A stretch of DNA of 35,637 bases from positions 1 through 35,637 of the forward strand of contig CAUJFL010000331.1 in assembly GCA_963169165.1 (NCBI GenBank), given 5' to 3'. The translations under genes and the position numbers were made by a program. How positions within the stretch are numbered: the stretch's first letter is position 1; each line of letters begins with the position of its first letter. The notes beneath the pieces were generated by a model. That model was given only the letters and a program-made list of their open reading frames with translations, made no database searches and was not told where the DNA came from. Below, piece by piece: positions 1 to 7,542 of this stretch. Origin of the DNA: Myxococcota bacterium. GTDB taxonomy: Bacteria > Myxococcota_A > Polyangia > Polyangiales > Polyangiaceae.

Positions 1-1
1 G

Positions 2-901
2 GAGCTTCGTGAGCGCACCCAGGCGGGGATGAGCGACTGCAAGGCAGCGCTCGTCGTGGCCGAGGGCGACATGGAGAAGGCCGTCGAAATCATCCTGAAG
101 AAGGGCCTGGCGAAGAGCGCGAAGCGCGCGGGCGCGGCGGCGAGCGAGGGCGAGGTCCGCGCGGCGATCGCGGCGGGCGGCAAGCACGCCGTCCTCGTCG
201 AGGTCAACAGCCAGACCGACTTCGTCGCGCGCAACCCCGACTTTCAGAAGTTCGTCGGCGACGTCATCGAGGTAGCCCTCGGGACGCCCGCCGGCGAAGA
301 GCTCGGCGGCCGCCCGTACCCGGGCAGCGACAAGACGCTCGAGGCGACGCGGCAGGCGATCGCGGGCACGATCGGCGAGAACATCCAGGTGCGCCGCTGG
401 GCGCGCTTCGATCTCGACGGCGCGGGGCTCCTCGCGAGCTACGTCCACATGGGCGGCAAGATCGGCGTCCTGCTCGAGCTGGGCACCGAGACGCCCGAGC
501 TGGCGAACCACGCCGCGGTCAAGGCGTTCGCCGACGACACCGCGATGCAGATCGCGGCGATGTCGCCGCAGTGGGTCGAGAAGGGCAACGTCCCGGCCGA
601 CGCCATCGCGAAGCAGGCCGAGATCTTCGCCGCGCAGCTGAAGGACGAAGGCAAGCCCGAGGCCGCGTGGCCGAAGATCATCGAGGGCAAGAAGCAGAAG
701 TGGTTCACCGAGGTCTGCCTGCTCGATCAGGAGTCCTGCGTGACGCCCGGCTCGTCGATCGACAAGCTCCGCGCCGAGGTCGCCAAGGCCGCCGGCGGGA
801 TGGTGACCCTCCGCAGGTTCGCGCGGTTCGAGCGCGGCGAGGGGATCGAGAAGAAGAGCGACGACTTCGCCTCCGAGGTCGCGAGGATGGCTGGCGGCTG
901 A
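2..901 (+). CDS. tsf: Translation elongation factor Ts, 5' end cut by window
   Basis: EF-Ts is the cytosolic guanine-nucleotide exchange factor that regenerates EF-Tu-GTP. The frame is open from base 2, and the codons before the ATG at 29 read ELRERTQAG, the normal continuation of the EF-Ts N-terminus (ELRERTGAGMMDCK). The ATG at 29 is therefore the internal methionine of that motif, not the start, and the true start lies upstream of the window. Visible landmarks are the N-terminal UBA-like helix region (MSDCKAAL), the EF-Tu contact motif TDFVARN and a dimerisation region containing MGGKIGVLLEL. About 299 residues are present, within the range of long EF-Ts proteins. The next gene starts one base after the stop. 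It is not pyrH, the usual neighbour of tsf. Confidence 0.95.
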   Translation, partial: ELRERTQAGMSDCKAALVVAEGDMEKAVEIILKKGLAKSAKRAGAAASEGEVRAAIAAGGKHAVLVEVNSQTDFVARNPDFQKFVGDVIEVALGTPAGEELGGRPYPGSDKTLEATRQAIAGTIGENIQVRRWARFDLDGAGLLASYVHMGGKIGVLLELGTETPELANHAAVKAFADDTAMQIAAMSPQWVEKGNVPADAIAKQAEIFAAQLKDEGKPEAAWPKIIEGKKQKWFTEVCLLDQESCVTPGSSIDKLRAEVAKAAGGMVTLRRFARFERGEGIEKKSDDFASEVARMAGG

Positions 902-902
902 G

Positions 903-1838
903 ATGCTGTTCGGGGTCTCCATCGACCTCGACGAGCTCCGGCACTATCGGGCCATCCACGGGCTCCCCGGATCACGCGGTCCGGGGAGCGTCGTTTTGTC
1001 GGCGCGGGAGTTCCCCGTGTACGAGGTGGCGTTGCCCCGGCTCTTGACGTGGGCGCGCGCGCTCGAGGTGCCGCTGACGCTGTTCGCGGTCGGCGCCGAC
1101 ATGGCGCACGGTCCGGCGGCCGATGCGCTGCGGGGCGCGTCGCGCGAGGGGCACGAGATCGGCAACCACACGCTCGACCACCGCTACGATCTCATCCGGC
1201 TCCCTCGGGCGGAGATCGCGCGACAGATCTCGGTGGGCTGCGACGTGCTCGAGCGCGCGACGGGGCAGCGGCCGCGCGGGTTTCGAGCGCCGGGATACAC
1301 GCTCTCCGACGAGGTGCTCGACGCGGTCGAGGCGAGCGGCGCCGAGTACGACGCGTCGGTGTTCCCGTGCCCGTCGTACTTCGCCGCGAAGCTCGCCGTG
1401 ATGACCAAGCGCGCGGCGGGCGGCCGGCGCTCGGGCGCGATCGTCGGCGATCCACGCGCGCTCACGGCGCCGCGCGCGCCCTACCGCAGGGGCCCGCGCT
1501 ACCACGAGCGAGGCGGGGGACTACGGATGCTGCCAGTCCAGGTCACGCGCGGCGCGCGGCTGCCGTTCATCGGCACGAGCCTGGTGCTCGCGCCCGCGAT
1601 CGTGAGGCGCGCGCTGCTGCGCGGGGTCGCCGACGACGCCTGCGTGAACCTCGAGCTGCACGGCGTCGAGGGGCTCGACGCGAGCGACGGGCTCTCAGAG
1701 CTCGCGCGGCGCCAGCCCGACCTGAGCGTGCCATGGCGAGAGAAGCTCGCGCGGCTCACCGAGATCGTCCGTGCGCTCCGGGCCGCAGGTCGGCGCGCGG
1801 TGACGCACGTCGAGCTCGCGCGGGCGGCGCTGCCGTGA
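903..1838 (+). CDS. Polysaccharide deacetylase (NodB homology) family protein
   Basis: A 311-residue protein with the layout of the NodB/CE4 deacetylase fold. An early VSIDLDE strand carries the candidate first acidic motif. NHTLDH, with two histidines four residues apart, matches the HSxxH metal motif. RAPGY matches the third motif. The family removes N- or O-acetyl groups from cell-wall or capsular sugars using a divalent metal. No signal peptide is evident, so the protein may act in the cytoplasm or on a lipid-linked precursor. The ATG follows the tsf stop by one base, and the stop overlaps the next GTG (GTGA), so translational coupling is likely. The central part (about residues 160-210) is arginine- and proline-rich and unlike the core family. 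The specific substrate cannot be read from the sequence. Confidence 0.85.
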   Translation: MLFGVSIDLDELRHYRAIHGLPGSRGPGSVVLSAREFPVYEVALPRLLTWARALEVPLTLFAVGADMAHGPAADALRGASREGHEIGNHTLDHRYDLIRLPRAEIARQISVGCDVLERATGQRPRGFRAPGYTLSDEVLDAVEASGAEYDASVFPCPSYFAAKLAVMTKRAAGGRRSGAIVGDPRALTAPRAPYRRGPRYHERGGGLRMLPVQVTRGARLPFIGTSLVLAPAIVRRALLRGVADDACVNLELHGVEGLDASDGLSELARRQPDLSVPWREKLARLTEIVRALRAAGRRAVTHVELARAALP

Positions 1839-2275
1839 CGCGGGCGATCGTCGTGCTCGGGTGCCGCGTCGGCTCGATGTCTCCGTCGACCGCCGCCGGG
1901 AGACGCGTCCGCGCCGCGGCGAGCGCGTGGCGCGACGGCACGTGGATCGTCGCCTCGGGCGGCCGCAGGTGGGGTGGCCTCGCGGAGGCGGACGCGATGC
2001 GCGCCGCGCTGCTCACGCTGGGTATCCCGTCCGCGCTGATCGTGCGCGAGCTGGTCAGCCTGTCGACCCGCGAGAACGCCCTTCGCTCGGCGCGCCTGCT
2101 GGAGCTGCTCGGCGCCACACACGTCTGCGTCGCCACGTGCGACTGGCACCTGCCGCGCGCGTTGCGTGAGTTCGCGAGGGCAGGCGTCTCCGCGTCGGGC
2201 GTGGCCGCGAGCTCTCCGCGCGTGGGCCGGGTGTCGACCTGGACGCGACGCCTCCGCGAGTGGGGCGCGGGGTGA
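1835..2275 (+). CDS. DUF218 / YdcF-like protein
   Basis: A 146-residue protein whose first strand reads IVVLGCRV, followed by SGG, an EADAM segment, STRENA and CDWHLPRAL. This order (VVLG, SGG, E, S-T-x-E-N, H-xx-RA) is the DUF218 (YdcF/SanA/ElyC) pattern. Members are linked to envelope and lipid-carrier metabolism, but the biochemical activity is generally unknown. It is shorter than many family members and has no membrane anchor. I chose the GTG at 1835 because it overlaps the preceding stop as GTGA and starts directly at the family's first strand. The stop overlaps the GTG of the MFS gene in the same way, making a coupled run with the deacetylase and exporter. Confidence 0.8.
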   Translation: MTRAIVVLGCRVGSMSPSTAAGRRVRAAASAWRDGTWIVASGGRRWGGLAEADAMRAALLTLGIPSALIVRELVSLSTRENALRSARLLELLGATHVCVATCDWHLPRALREFARAGVSASGVAASSPRVGRVSTWTRRLREWGAG

Positions 2276-3468
2276 GCGCGTCGCTCCGCGTGTTCTACCT
2301 GCACCGCGCCTGCTCGATCCTCGCGTGGCAGGTGCAGTTCCTGGTCGTCGGGTTTCATGTCTACGACGTGACGGGGCGCGCGCTCGATCTCGGGCTGCTG
2401 GGGCTCGCGCAGTTCGTGCCGCTGATGCTGTCGGCGCCGTTCGGGGGGCACGTCGCCGACAGGTTCGACCGCGCGAAGATCGTCAGCGTCACCGCCCTGC
2501 TCGGCGCGGCGGGCTCGTGGGCGCTCGTCGCCACCGTGTACGTCGCGCCGCGCGCGACCGCGCCGATCTTCGTGATCGTCGCGGCGCTCGGCGCGGTGCG
2601 AAGCTTCGGCTCGCCCGCGTCACAATCGCTGCTGCCGCTGCTGGTAGATCGCGCGGGGCTCCCGCGCGCGGCGGCGGTCTCCTCGACCGTGTGGCAGCTC
2701 TGCACGGTGGTGGGGCCGGCGCTGGGCGGCGCGCTGCTCGGGTGGTCAGGGCGCGCGGACGTCGCGCTCGCGTCCGCGGGGGCGCTGGGCCTCGCGGCGT
2801 TCGCCGTGTCGCTCGCGCTGCCTCGGCTGGGCGTCGCGGGCGACAAGGAGGCGATCTCGCGCGAGGTCCTCGTGGCGGGGCTGCGCTTCGTGTGGCGCAA
2901 CGAGCTCGTGCTGGGCGCGATCACGCTCGATCTGTTCGCCGTGCTGCTCGGCGGCGCGACGGCGCTCCTGCCGATCGTCGCGCGCGACGTGCTCCACACG
3001 GGACCGACGGGGCTCGGCGTGCTGCGCGCGGCGCCCGCGGTCGGCGCCGCGCTGACCGCCGCGGTGCTCGCGCGCGCGCCGATCGAGCGCGGCGCGGGGA
3101 CCAAGATGCTGCTGTCGGTGCTCGGCTTCGGCGCCGCGACAGCGGGGTTCGGGCTCTCTCGCCACCTGTGGCTGTCGGTCGTGCTGCTCGCGCTCGCGGG
3201 CGCGTTCGACATGATCAGCGTGGTCGTGCGGCAGGTGCTGCTGCAGCTCGCGACGCCCGACGAGATGCGCGGGCGCGTGTCATCGGTGAACATGGTGTTC
3301 ATCGGCGCGTCCAACGAGCTCGGCGAGCTGGAGTCGGGGCTCGCGGCAGCTTGGCTCGGCGTGGTGCCCGCGATCGTGGCGGGCGGCGTCGGGACGATGC
3401 TGGTCGTGGCGGCTGTGGCCGTGGTGTTCCCACGCCTGCGGGGCGTCGATCGGCTCACCGAGGTGTGA
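2272..3468 (+). CDS. MFS transporter, EntS/MFS_3-like exporter
   Basis: A 398-residue polytopic inner-membrane protein with roughly 10-12 hydrophobic segments. The cytoplasmic loop GGHVADRFDRAKI is a good match to the major facilitator motif A (G-x-L-a-D-r-x-G-r-K). The N-terminus (FYLHRACSILAWQVQFLVVGFHVYDVTG) and the weak repeat of the motif near DEMRGRVSSVNM resemble the EntS/MFS_3 group, which exports siderophores, drugs or other small molecules. The GTG at 2272 is preferred over the GTG at 2260 because it gives the same four-base GTGA overlap used by the two genes before it. The substrate is unknown. Its coupling to a deacetylase and DUF218 protein hints at an envelope-related molecule, but that is inference. 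Confidence 0.85.
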   Translation: MSASLRVFYLHRACSILAWQVQFLVVGFHVYDVTGRALDLGLLGLAQFVPLMLSAPFGGHVADRFDRAKIVSVTALLGAAGSWALVATVYVAPRATAPIFVIVAALGAVRSFGSPASQSLLPLLVDRAGLPRAAAVSSTVWQLCTVVGPALGGALLGWSGRADVALASAGALGLAAFAVSLALPRLGVAGDKEAISREVLVAGLRFVWRNELVLGAITLDLFAVLLGGATALLPIVARDVLHTGPTGLGVLRAAPAVGAALTAAVLARAPIERGAGTKMLLSVLGFGAATAGFGLSRHLWLSVVLLALAGAFDMISVVVRQVLLQLATPDEMRGRVSSVNMVFIGASNELGELESGLAAAWLGVVPAIVAGGVGTMLVVAAVAVVFPRLRGVDRLTEV

Positions 3469-3507
3469 GCGCGGGCGCTGCGTGATGCCTCCGGTCGGCG
3501 ACGAGGC

Positions 3508-3530
3508 GTGGCCACGCTCGAGCTGGCCAC
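3508..3530. terminator. Possible bidirectional hairpin between convergent genes
   Basis: In the 81-base gap between the convergent MFS gene and the exported-protein gene, GTGGCCA (3508-3514) and TGGCCAC (3524-3530) form a perfect 7-bp inverted repeat around a 9-base loop. There is no T-run on either side, so an intrinsic terminator is plausible but not proven. The position fits a shared stop for both strands. Confidence 0.35.
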
Positions 3531-3549
3531 ACGACCCGGGCGCGGCGCC

Positions 3550-4509
3550 TCACCGAGGCGTGATCTCCGGCACCACCACCGCGGGGCGAGCGATGTCGAG
3601 GATCGCGCCGAACGTCAGGCGCACCGCCCAGTAGGACTCGACGCGGTCGAACAGCGGCCGGTCGTATGGCACCAGCAGCGACAGCGCCGGTTGAAACGTG
3701 CGTGTCAGGAGGCGCACGCTCGGCGACAGCGCGAACGCGGCGCGCTGGTTGTCGGGCAGGTCCGCGCTGAGAAAATAGACCTCCCACACCTCGAGCCCGA
3801 GGCCGAGCTCGTCGATGGGTTGGTATCCGAGGTACAGCGTCGTGCGGCTGACCAGGTTCACCGACGGGATGCGCGCCTCGGCCACGAGCCCCTGAAAGCT
3901 GAACGCCTGTCGGAGCTGCATGGTCACGCGACCGTCGACGACGCGCGCGTCGAGGAACGGCGTGCCGGTGAAGGTGTTGTCCGCGAACGCAGGGAAATCC
4001 CAGGGCCGCACCACGCGCACACCCTCTGCGACCGCCGCGTCGGCCGAGCTCGCGCCGCGCCGCCACGCGGGCACGACGAGCGACAGGCCGCCGCCGTACG
4101 TGAGGCCCGTGCGATCAGACCACACCGCGCGAGTCCACAGCTCGGGGTAGCCTGCGATCAGGCGCCCGTCGGTGCCGCCCGGCGGCTTGCCGTACCCGGA
4201 CTCGGCCGCGAGCCCCGCGAAGAAGCGGCGCGACGTGCCCAGCGTCGTCTCCGCCTCGGCGCGGCCGAGCCACGCGAACGAGCGATCTTGCGGGCCGGTG
4301 ATGGCGTCCTTCGGCTTGATGCTCGCCCACGTCTGCTCGAGGCCGAGCCAGAGCCCTCGGTGCGTGAGATCGGGGATGGATGGCGGCGCCGGGTGATCGG
4401 GCATCGCGCTCGGATCGAGCGAGTAGCCGAACAGCTCGCGGTCGGCGCGCGCGGGCGTCGCCGCGGCGAGCAGCGCGATCGCGAGCAGCACGGGCCGATG
4501 GCCGACCAT
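3550..4509 (-). CDS. Exported protein of unknown function, possible outer-membrane protein
   Basis: I do not recognise the family. From the ATG at 4509 the protein has 319 residues with a clear Sec signal peptide (MVGHRPVLLAIALLAAATPARA, cleavage after ARA). A GTG at 4527 would add six residues. The mature part contains alternating hydrophobic/polar stretches with many aromatic residues (for example RGLWLGLEQTWASI, SRTTLYLGYQPIDELGLGLEVWEVYF, VESYWAVRLTFGAIL) and ends in a beta-like strand. This suggests an outer-membrane barrel or a secreted beta-rich protein, but the very C-terminus (EITPR) lacks the usual terminal aromatic. It is the last gene of a minus-strand run after an FHA protein and LpxC, with 45 bases between the lpxC stop and this start, consistent with an envelope role. 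Confidence 0.7.
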   Translation of the reverse strand: MVGHRPVLLAIALLAAATPARADRELFGYSLDPSAMPDHPAPPSIPDLTHRGLWLGLEQTWASIKPKDAITGPQDRSFAWLGRAEAETTLGTSRRFFAGLAAESGYGKPPGGTDGRLIAGYPELWTRAVWSDRTGLTYGGGLSLVVPAWRRGASSADAAVAEGVRVVRPWDFPAFADNTFTGTPFLDARVVDGRVTMQLRQAFSFQGLVAEARIPSVNLVSRTTLYLGYQPIDELGLGLEVWEVYFLSADLPDNQRAAFALSPSVRLLTRTFQPALSLLVPYDRPLFDRVESYWAVRLTFGAILDIARPAVVVPEITPR

Positions 4510-4554
4510 CGCGCGGACGCGTAGCACGAGCGCCCCGAGGACACGCGCGTCCGC

Positions 4555-5358
4555 TCAGCCGTCGGTCCGCGCCAGCGCGCCGGTCGCGAGCGCCGCGCGC
4601 ACGAGCGCGTGCGTCGCCGCGTGCCCCGGTCGCGTCGCCACGACGCGGCCGCGCGGCGGCCCGCCGTACAGCGCGAGATCTCCGATCAGATCGAGCAGCT
4701 TGTGGCGCGCGGGCTCGTCGGGCCACGCGAGCCGGCAGCCGGGGGTCACGCCTTCGTCGTCGAACACGATCACCGCGTCGAGCGGCACCGCGCGCGCCCG
4801 CCCCCGCGCGAGCAGGGCGGCGTGATCCCGCGCGAACCCGAACGTCCTCGCCGGCGCGATCTCCCGCGCGAACTCCGCTGGATCTCCGTGAAACACGGCG
4901 CGCTGCGCGCCGATCGCGCGGTGCTCGAACTCGATCTCGCACGCGAGCTCGACGCCCTCCGACGGCTCGAGCGCATAGCGGCTGGCGCCGATGCTCGTCT
5001 CCCACGCGCGCGTGACCACCAGCCGAGGCGGCGAAGGCGCGACGCCGAGCGACGAGAGCGCGCGGACGAGCTCGGCCGCGCCGCCGTCGAGCAGCGGCAC
5101 CTCGCCTCCCTCCACCTCGAGCGACACGCCCTCGCGCAGCCCGAGCCCGCCGAGCGCGGCGGCCGCGTGCTCGACGAGATCGAGCGTCGCGGCCCCCACC
5201 GCGATCGACACGCCCTGATCGCACCGCACGATCGTCGGCGCGCCGAGCTCGACGGCCTCCCCCGAGGCGAGGAAGCGCGACCAGCCGTCGCAGCGGGAGA
5301 CACGGACCGACGCGGACCGACCGCCGTGCAGCCCGACGCCGACCAGCCGCGTCGTCAC
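4555..5358 (-). CDS. lpxC: UDP-3-O-acyl-N-acetylglucosamine deacetylase, short form
   Basis: LpxC performs the committed zinc-dependent deacetylation step of lipid A synthesis in the cytoplasm. Hallmarks are GVGLHGG near the N-terminus, VEHAAAAL (zinc ligand H64 beside E63), VPLLDGGA, IAPARTFGF (T172), RHKLLDLIGDL (zinc ligands H219 and D223 plus K220) and GHAATHALV (H246). The spacing and identity match the E. coli residues H79, T191, H238, D242 and H265, so the active site is complete. At 267 residues it is shorter than the usual roughly 300, and the part before GVGLHGG is only about six residues. The GTG start overlaps the stop of the FHA gene (GTGA), which also fixes this start. A paralogue acting on another acetylated sugar nucleotide cannot be excluded. 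Confidence 0.87.
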   Translation of the reverse strand: MTTRLVGVGLHGGRSASVRVSRCDGWSRFLASGEAVELGAPTIVRCDQGVSIAVGAATLDLVEHAAAALGGLGLREGVSLEVEGGEVPLLDGGAAELVRALSSLGVAPSPPRLVVTRAWETSIGASRYALEPSEGVELACEIEFEHRAIGAQRAVFHGDPAEFAREIAPARTFGFARDHAALLARGRARAVPLDAVIVFDDEGVTPGCRLAWPDEPARHKLLDLIGDLALYGGPPRGRVVATRPGHAATHALVRAALATGALARTDG

Positions 5359-6305
5359 ACGACGACGAGGTAGTTCTTCTTGAAGAGCTTCGCGAGCACC
5401 TCGGCCGTCTCGAGGTCCATCTGCGTGCTCTTGTTGAGCACCGCCTCGAGCGTCCCGTAGTTATGCGCGAGCTGGATCACCTCGAGCTCCTCGGGGGAGA
5501 GCTCTCTCAGCGGAGGCAAGAGCAGCGGCGGCAGCGAGATCTTCGCGCGCAGATCGGGGAGTTGGTCGCGCAGCGCCGCGAACTCGTCGATCTGCCGGAG
5601 CCCTTCCATCAGGAGCTCGGGGACGCTGACGTCGATCTCGTTGGGCTTGGCGTCCTCTTCGGGCGGATCGAGATCGAACAGGCCCTTCTGCCAGGTGAGC
5701 ATCCGAAACAGCGATTTCAGCGGCGGGACGTCGTCGAGATCGTTGATGATCGCCCAGTAGAGCGCGCCCTTGCGCAGATAGATCTTGCCGACGTCGTCCT
5801 CGGTGCGGATGACGAGCACGCCGTTCTTCTTCGAGGTCGACAGCAGCTGCAGCAGATCGGGCAGCGGGATCTCCTCGATCGCGCCCGACATCGTGCGGAC
5901 CTGCGACGTGCGGCGCTGCGCGGCGACGCTCTCGAGATCTTGCTTCACGGGCGCGGGCGCGGCGCCCTCGGTCGTGACGACCTTGAGGATGCTCGTGCCC
6001 ACGAGCACGCGATCGCCCTCCTTGAGCGCGCTCTTCTTGACCTTCTCGCCGTTGACGAACGTGCCGTTGGTCGAGCCGAAATCCTCGATCGCGAGCGCGT
6101 CTCCCTCCCAGAAGATCCGCGCGTGGCGCCGCGAGACCATGTCCTCGACGAGCACCATCTCGAGGTCGCTCGAGCGCCCGATCACGACCTCCTTGCCCGG
6201 CAAGAGCGGGAACTCTCCGCCTTGATATTTTCCCGAGATGAAGCGAAGTGCGAACGAGCGCCGCCGACCTGGCAGGGGCGGGGGTTTGGGGAGGTTGTCT
6301 GCCAT
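5355..6305 (-). CDS. FHA domain protein with C-terminal DUF4388 (PATAN-like) domain
   Basis: A 316-residue cytosolic signalling protein. Residues about 20-110 form an FHA phosphothreonine-binding domain: IGRSSDLEMVL, then SRRHARI, then EDFGSTNGTFVNG carry the family's G-R, S-R-R-H and N-G residues. After a linker, residues about 140-250 (SGAIEEIPLPDLLQLLSTSKKNGVLVI ... GKIYLRKGALYWAI) match DUF4388/PATAN, common in Myxococcota regulators. The last 60 residues are leucine-rich and helical. FHA-DUF4388 proteins are thought to read Ser/Thr-kinase signals, but no kinase is encoded nearby. The gene is first in a minus-strand operon with lpxC and an exported protein, so it may link phosphorylation signalling to envelope synthesis; this is inference. 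Confidence 0.87.
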   Translation of the reverse strand: MADNLPKPPPLPGRRRSFALRFISGKYQGGEFPLLPGKEVVIGRSSDLEMVLVEDMVSRRHARIFWEGDALAIEDFGSTNGTFVNGEKVKKSALKEGDRVLVGTSILKVVTTEGAAPAPVKQDLESVAAQRRTSQVRTMSGAIEEIPLPDLLQLLSTSKKNGVLVIRTEDDVGKIYLRKGALYWAIINDLDDVPPLKSLFRMLTWQKGLFDLDPPEEDAKPNEIDVSVPELLMEGLRQIDEFAALRDQLPDLRAKISLPPLLLPPLRELSPEELEVIQLAHNYGTLEAVLNKSTQMDLETAEVLAKLFKKNYLVVV

Positions 6306-6329
6306 CGCGGAGAGCCCGTGCGAAGGCGC

Positions 6330-6359
6330 AGTCTAGGTTCCGCCCGCGCGAAGGGTCAA
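6330..6359 (-). promoter_or_regulatory. Candidate housekeeping promoter for the FHA-lpxC operon
   Basis: On the minus strand TTGACC (plus 6359-6354) and TAGACT (plus 6335-6330) are separated by 18 bases. They match the -35 box at five of six positions and the -10 box at four of six. The start codon at 6305 would be about 18 bases from the transcription start. The rest of the 103-base divergent gap holds no other convincing signal except the AGGAG ribosome site of kdd at about 6398. Confidence 0.4.
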
Positions 6360-6408
6360 GCAAGAGGCGCGACAGGCTCGCGCGCCCGAGGTTCGTGTAG
6401 GAGAGCGC

Positions 6409-7455
6409 ATGGCCCCCACGCTCGCCGGAGAGGGCGATCCCCTCGGCACCCACCGCTCGCTGTCCCCGGAGGGCGCGCTCCCGCAGCCCGCGGCCCGCGT
6501 CGACAACGATTTCTCGCGCGCGTTCTCGACAGAGCTCCTCGTCGACGTCGAAGTGCTGAACCTCGACGCCGCGAGCTTTCGCCAGATGGAAGACGCAGGC
6601 GGCGGCGCGGCGTCCGTCGGGCGCCTCGTCCTCGAGACCGTCGCGGCGCGCGGCAAGCAGCACAACCCCGTCACCGGCTCCGGCGGGATGCTGCTCGGGA
6701 CGATCGCGTGGGTCGGGCCGAGCGTCGTCGCTCGCGGGTTCGCGGTGGGAGACAGGATCGCGACGCTCGCGTCGCTGTCGCTGACGCCGCTCGCGCTCTC
6801 GAGCGTCGGCGCCGTGCGCGCGGAGAGCGCCCAGCTCGACGTGGCGGGACAGGCCGTGATCTTCGCGTCGGCGCCGCTCGCGAAGCTGCCGACCGAGCTG
6901 CCCGAGCGGCTCGCGCTGGCGGCGCTCGACGTCGCGGGCGCCGCGCCGCAGATCGCGAGGCGCGCGACGAGCGGCGCGAGCGTCGTCGTGCTCGGCGCGG
7001 GCGGAAAATCAGGAGCGCTGTGCGCGGTAGAGGCGCGCCGTCGCGTCGGCGCGTCGGGCAAGATCGTCGGCGTCGAGTCGCACGCGCCCTACGCCCGCGA
7101 GCTGCGCGACCTCGGCGTGTGCGACCAGATCGTCGAGGTCGACGCGCGCGACGCGCTCGCCGTCCGCCGCGCCGTGCTCGCCGCGATCGGCGGCGAGGCC
7201 GATCTCACCGTGTCGTGCGTGAACGTCCCCGGCGTCGAGATGAGCGCGATCCTCTGCACGCGCGACCGGGGTACGGCGTACTTCTTCGCGATGAGCACGA
7301 GCTTCGGCGCCGCCGCGCTCGGCGCCGAGGGCGTCGGCAAGGACATCGAGCTCGCCATCGGAAACGGCTACGCGCACGGGCACGCCGAGCACACGCTCGG
7401 GCTCCTGCGCGACTCGCCAAAGCTCCGCGCGCTGTTCGAGCGACGCTACGGATAG
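6409..7455 (+). CDS. kdd: L-erythro-3,5-diaminohexanoate dehydrogenase
   Basis: Kdd oxidatively deaminates L-erythro-3,5-diaminohexanoate to 5-amino-3-oxohexanoate with NAD(P)+ in the lysine fermentation pathway. The 348-residue protein follows the family closely: GTHR and PEGALPQPA near the start, LNLDAASF, the hallmark NPVTGSGGM (residues 86-94), GDRIATLASLSLTPL, a Rossmann dinucleotide loop VLGAGGKSG (about 194-202), CVNVPGVEMS, and GAEGVGKDIELAIGNGYAHGHAEHTL. An AGGAG ribosome site lies about six bases before the ATG. None of the usual partners (kamA, kamDE, kce, kal, kat) is beside it, so the other steps would have to be encoded elsewhere, or the enzyme may have another role. It is divergent from the FHA operon. 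Confidence 0.9.
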   Translation: MAPTLAGEGDPLGTHRSLSPEGALPQPAARVDNDFSRAFSTELLVDVEVLNLDAASFRQMEDAGGGAASVGRLVLETVAARGKQHNPVTGSGGMLLGTIAWVGPSVVARGFAVGDRIATLASLSLTPLALSSVGAVRAESAQLDVAGQAVIFASAPLAKLPTELPERLALAALDVAGAAPQIARRATSGASVVVLGAGGKSGALCAVEARRRVGASGKIVGVESHAPYARELRDLGVCDQIVEVDARDALAVRRAVLAAIGGEADLTVSCVNVPGVEMSAILCTRDRGTAYFFAMSTSFGAAALGAEGVGKDIELAIGNGYAHGHAEHTLGLLRDSPKLRALFERRYG

Positions 7456-7471
7456 GTGGATTTTTCCGCTT

Positions 7472-7481
7472 GCAACGTTGC
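7472..7481. promoter_or_regulatory. Perfect 10-bp palindrome upstream of lipoprotein gene
   Basis: GCAACGTTGC is perfectly self-complementary, with a central AACGTT, the core geometry of many LacI-family operators. It overlaps a weak -35-like TTGCAA (7470-7475) that sits 17 bases before TACCTG (7493-7498). An operator is possible; no regulator gene is adjacent. Confidence 0.3.
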
Positions 7482-7490
7482 GCACCATGT

Positions 7491-7523
7491 CCTACCTGCG
7501 CGCACCCGCTCCGCAGAAGTAGG
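7491..7523 (+). promoter_or_regulatory. Hairpin in the leader of the lipoprotein gene
   Basis: CCTACCTGCG (7491-7500) can pair with CGCAG (7512-7516) plus GTAGG (7519-7523), giving ten base pairs interrupted by an AA bulge, around an 11-base loop. It ends about eight bases before the GAAAGG ribosome site. It could be the 3' terminator of kdd (there is no T-run) or a leader element. Confidence 0.3.
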
Positions 7524-7542
7524 CAGAGCAGAAAGGTGCCTG

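Noticed and set aside
2145..2165. TGGCAC...TTGC resembling a sigma-54 promoter
   Set aside because: The spacing is too long and the site lies inside the DUF218 coding sequence.
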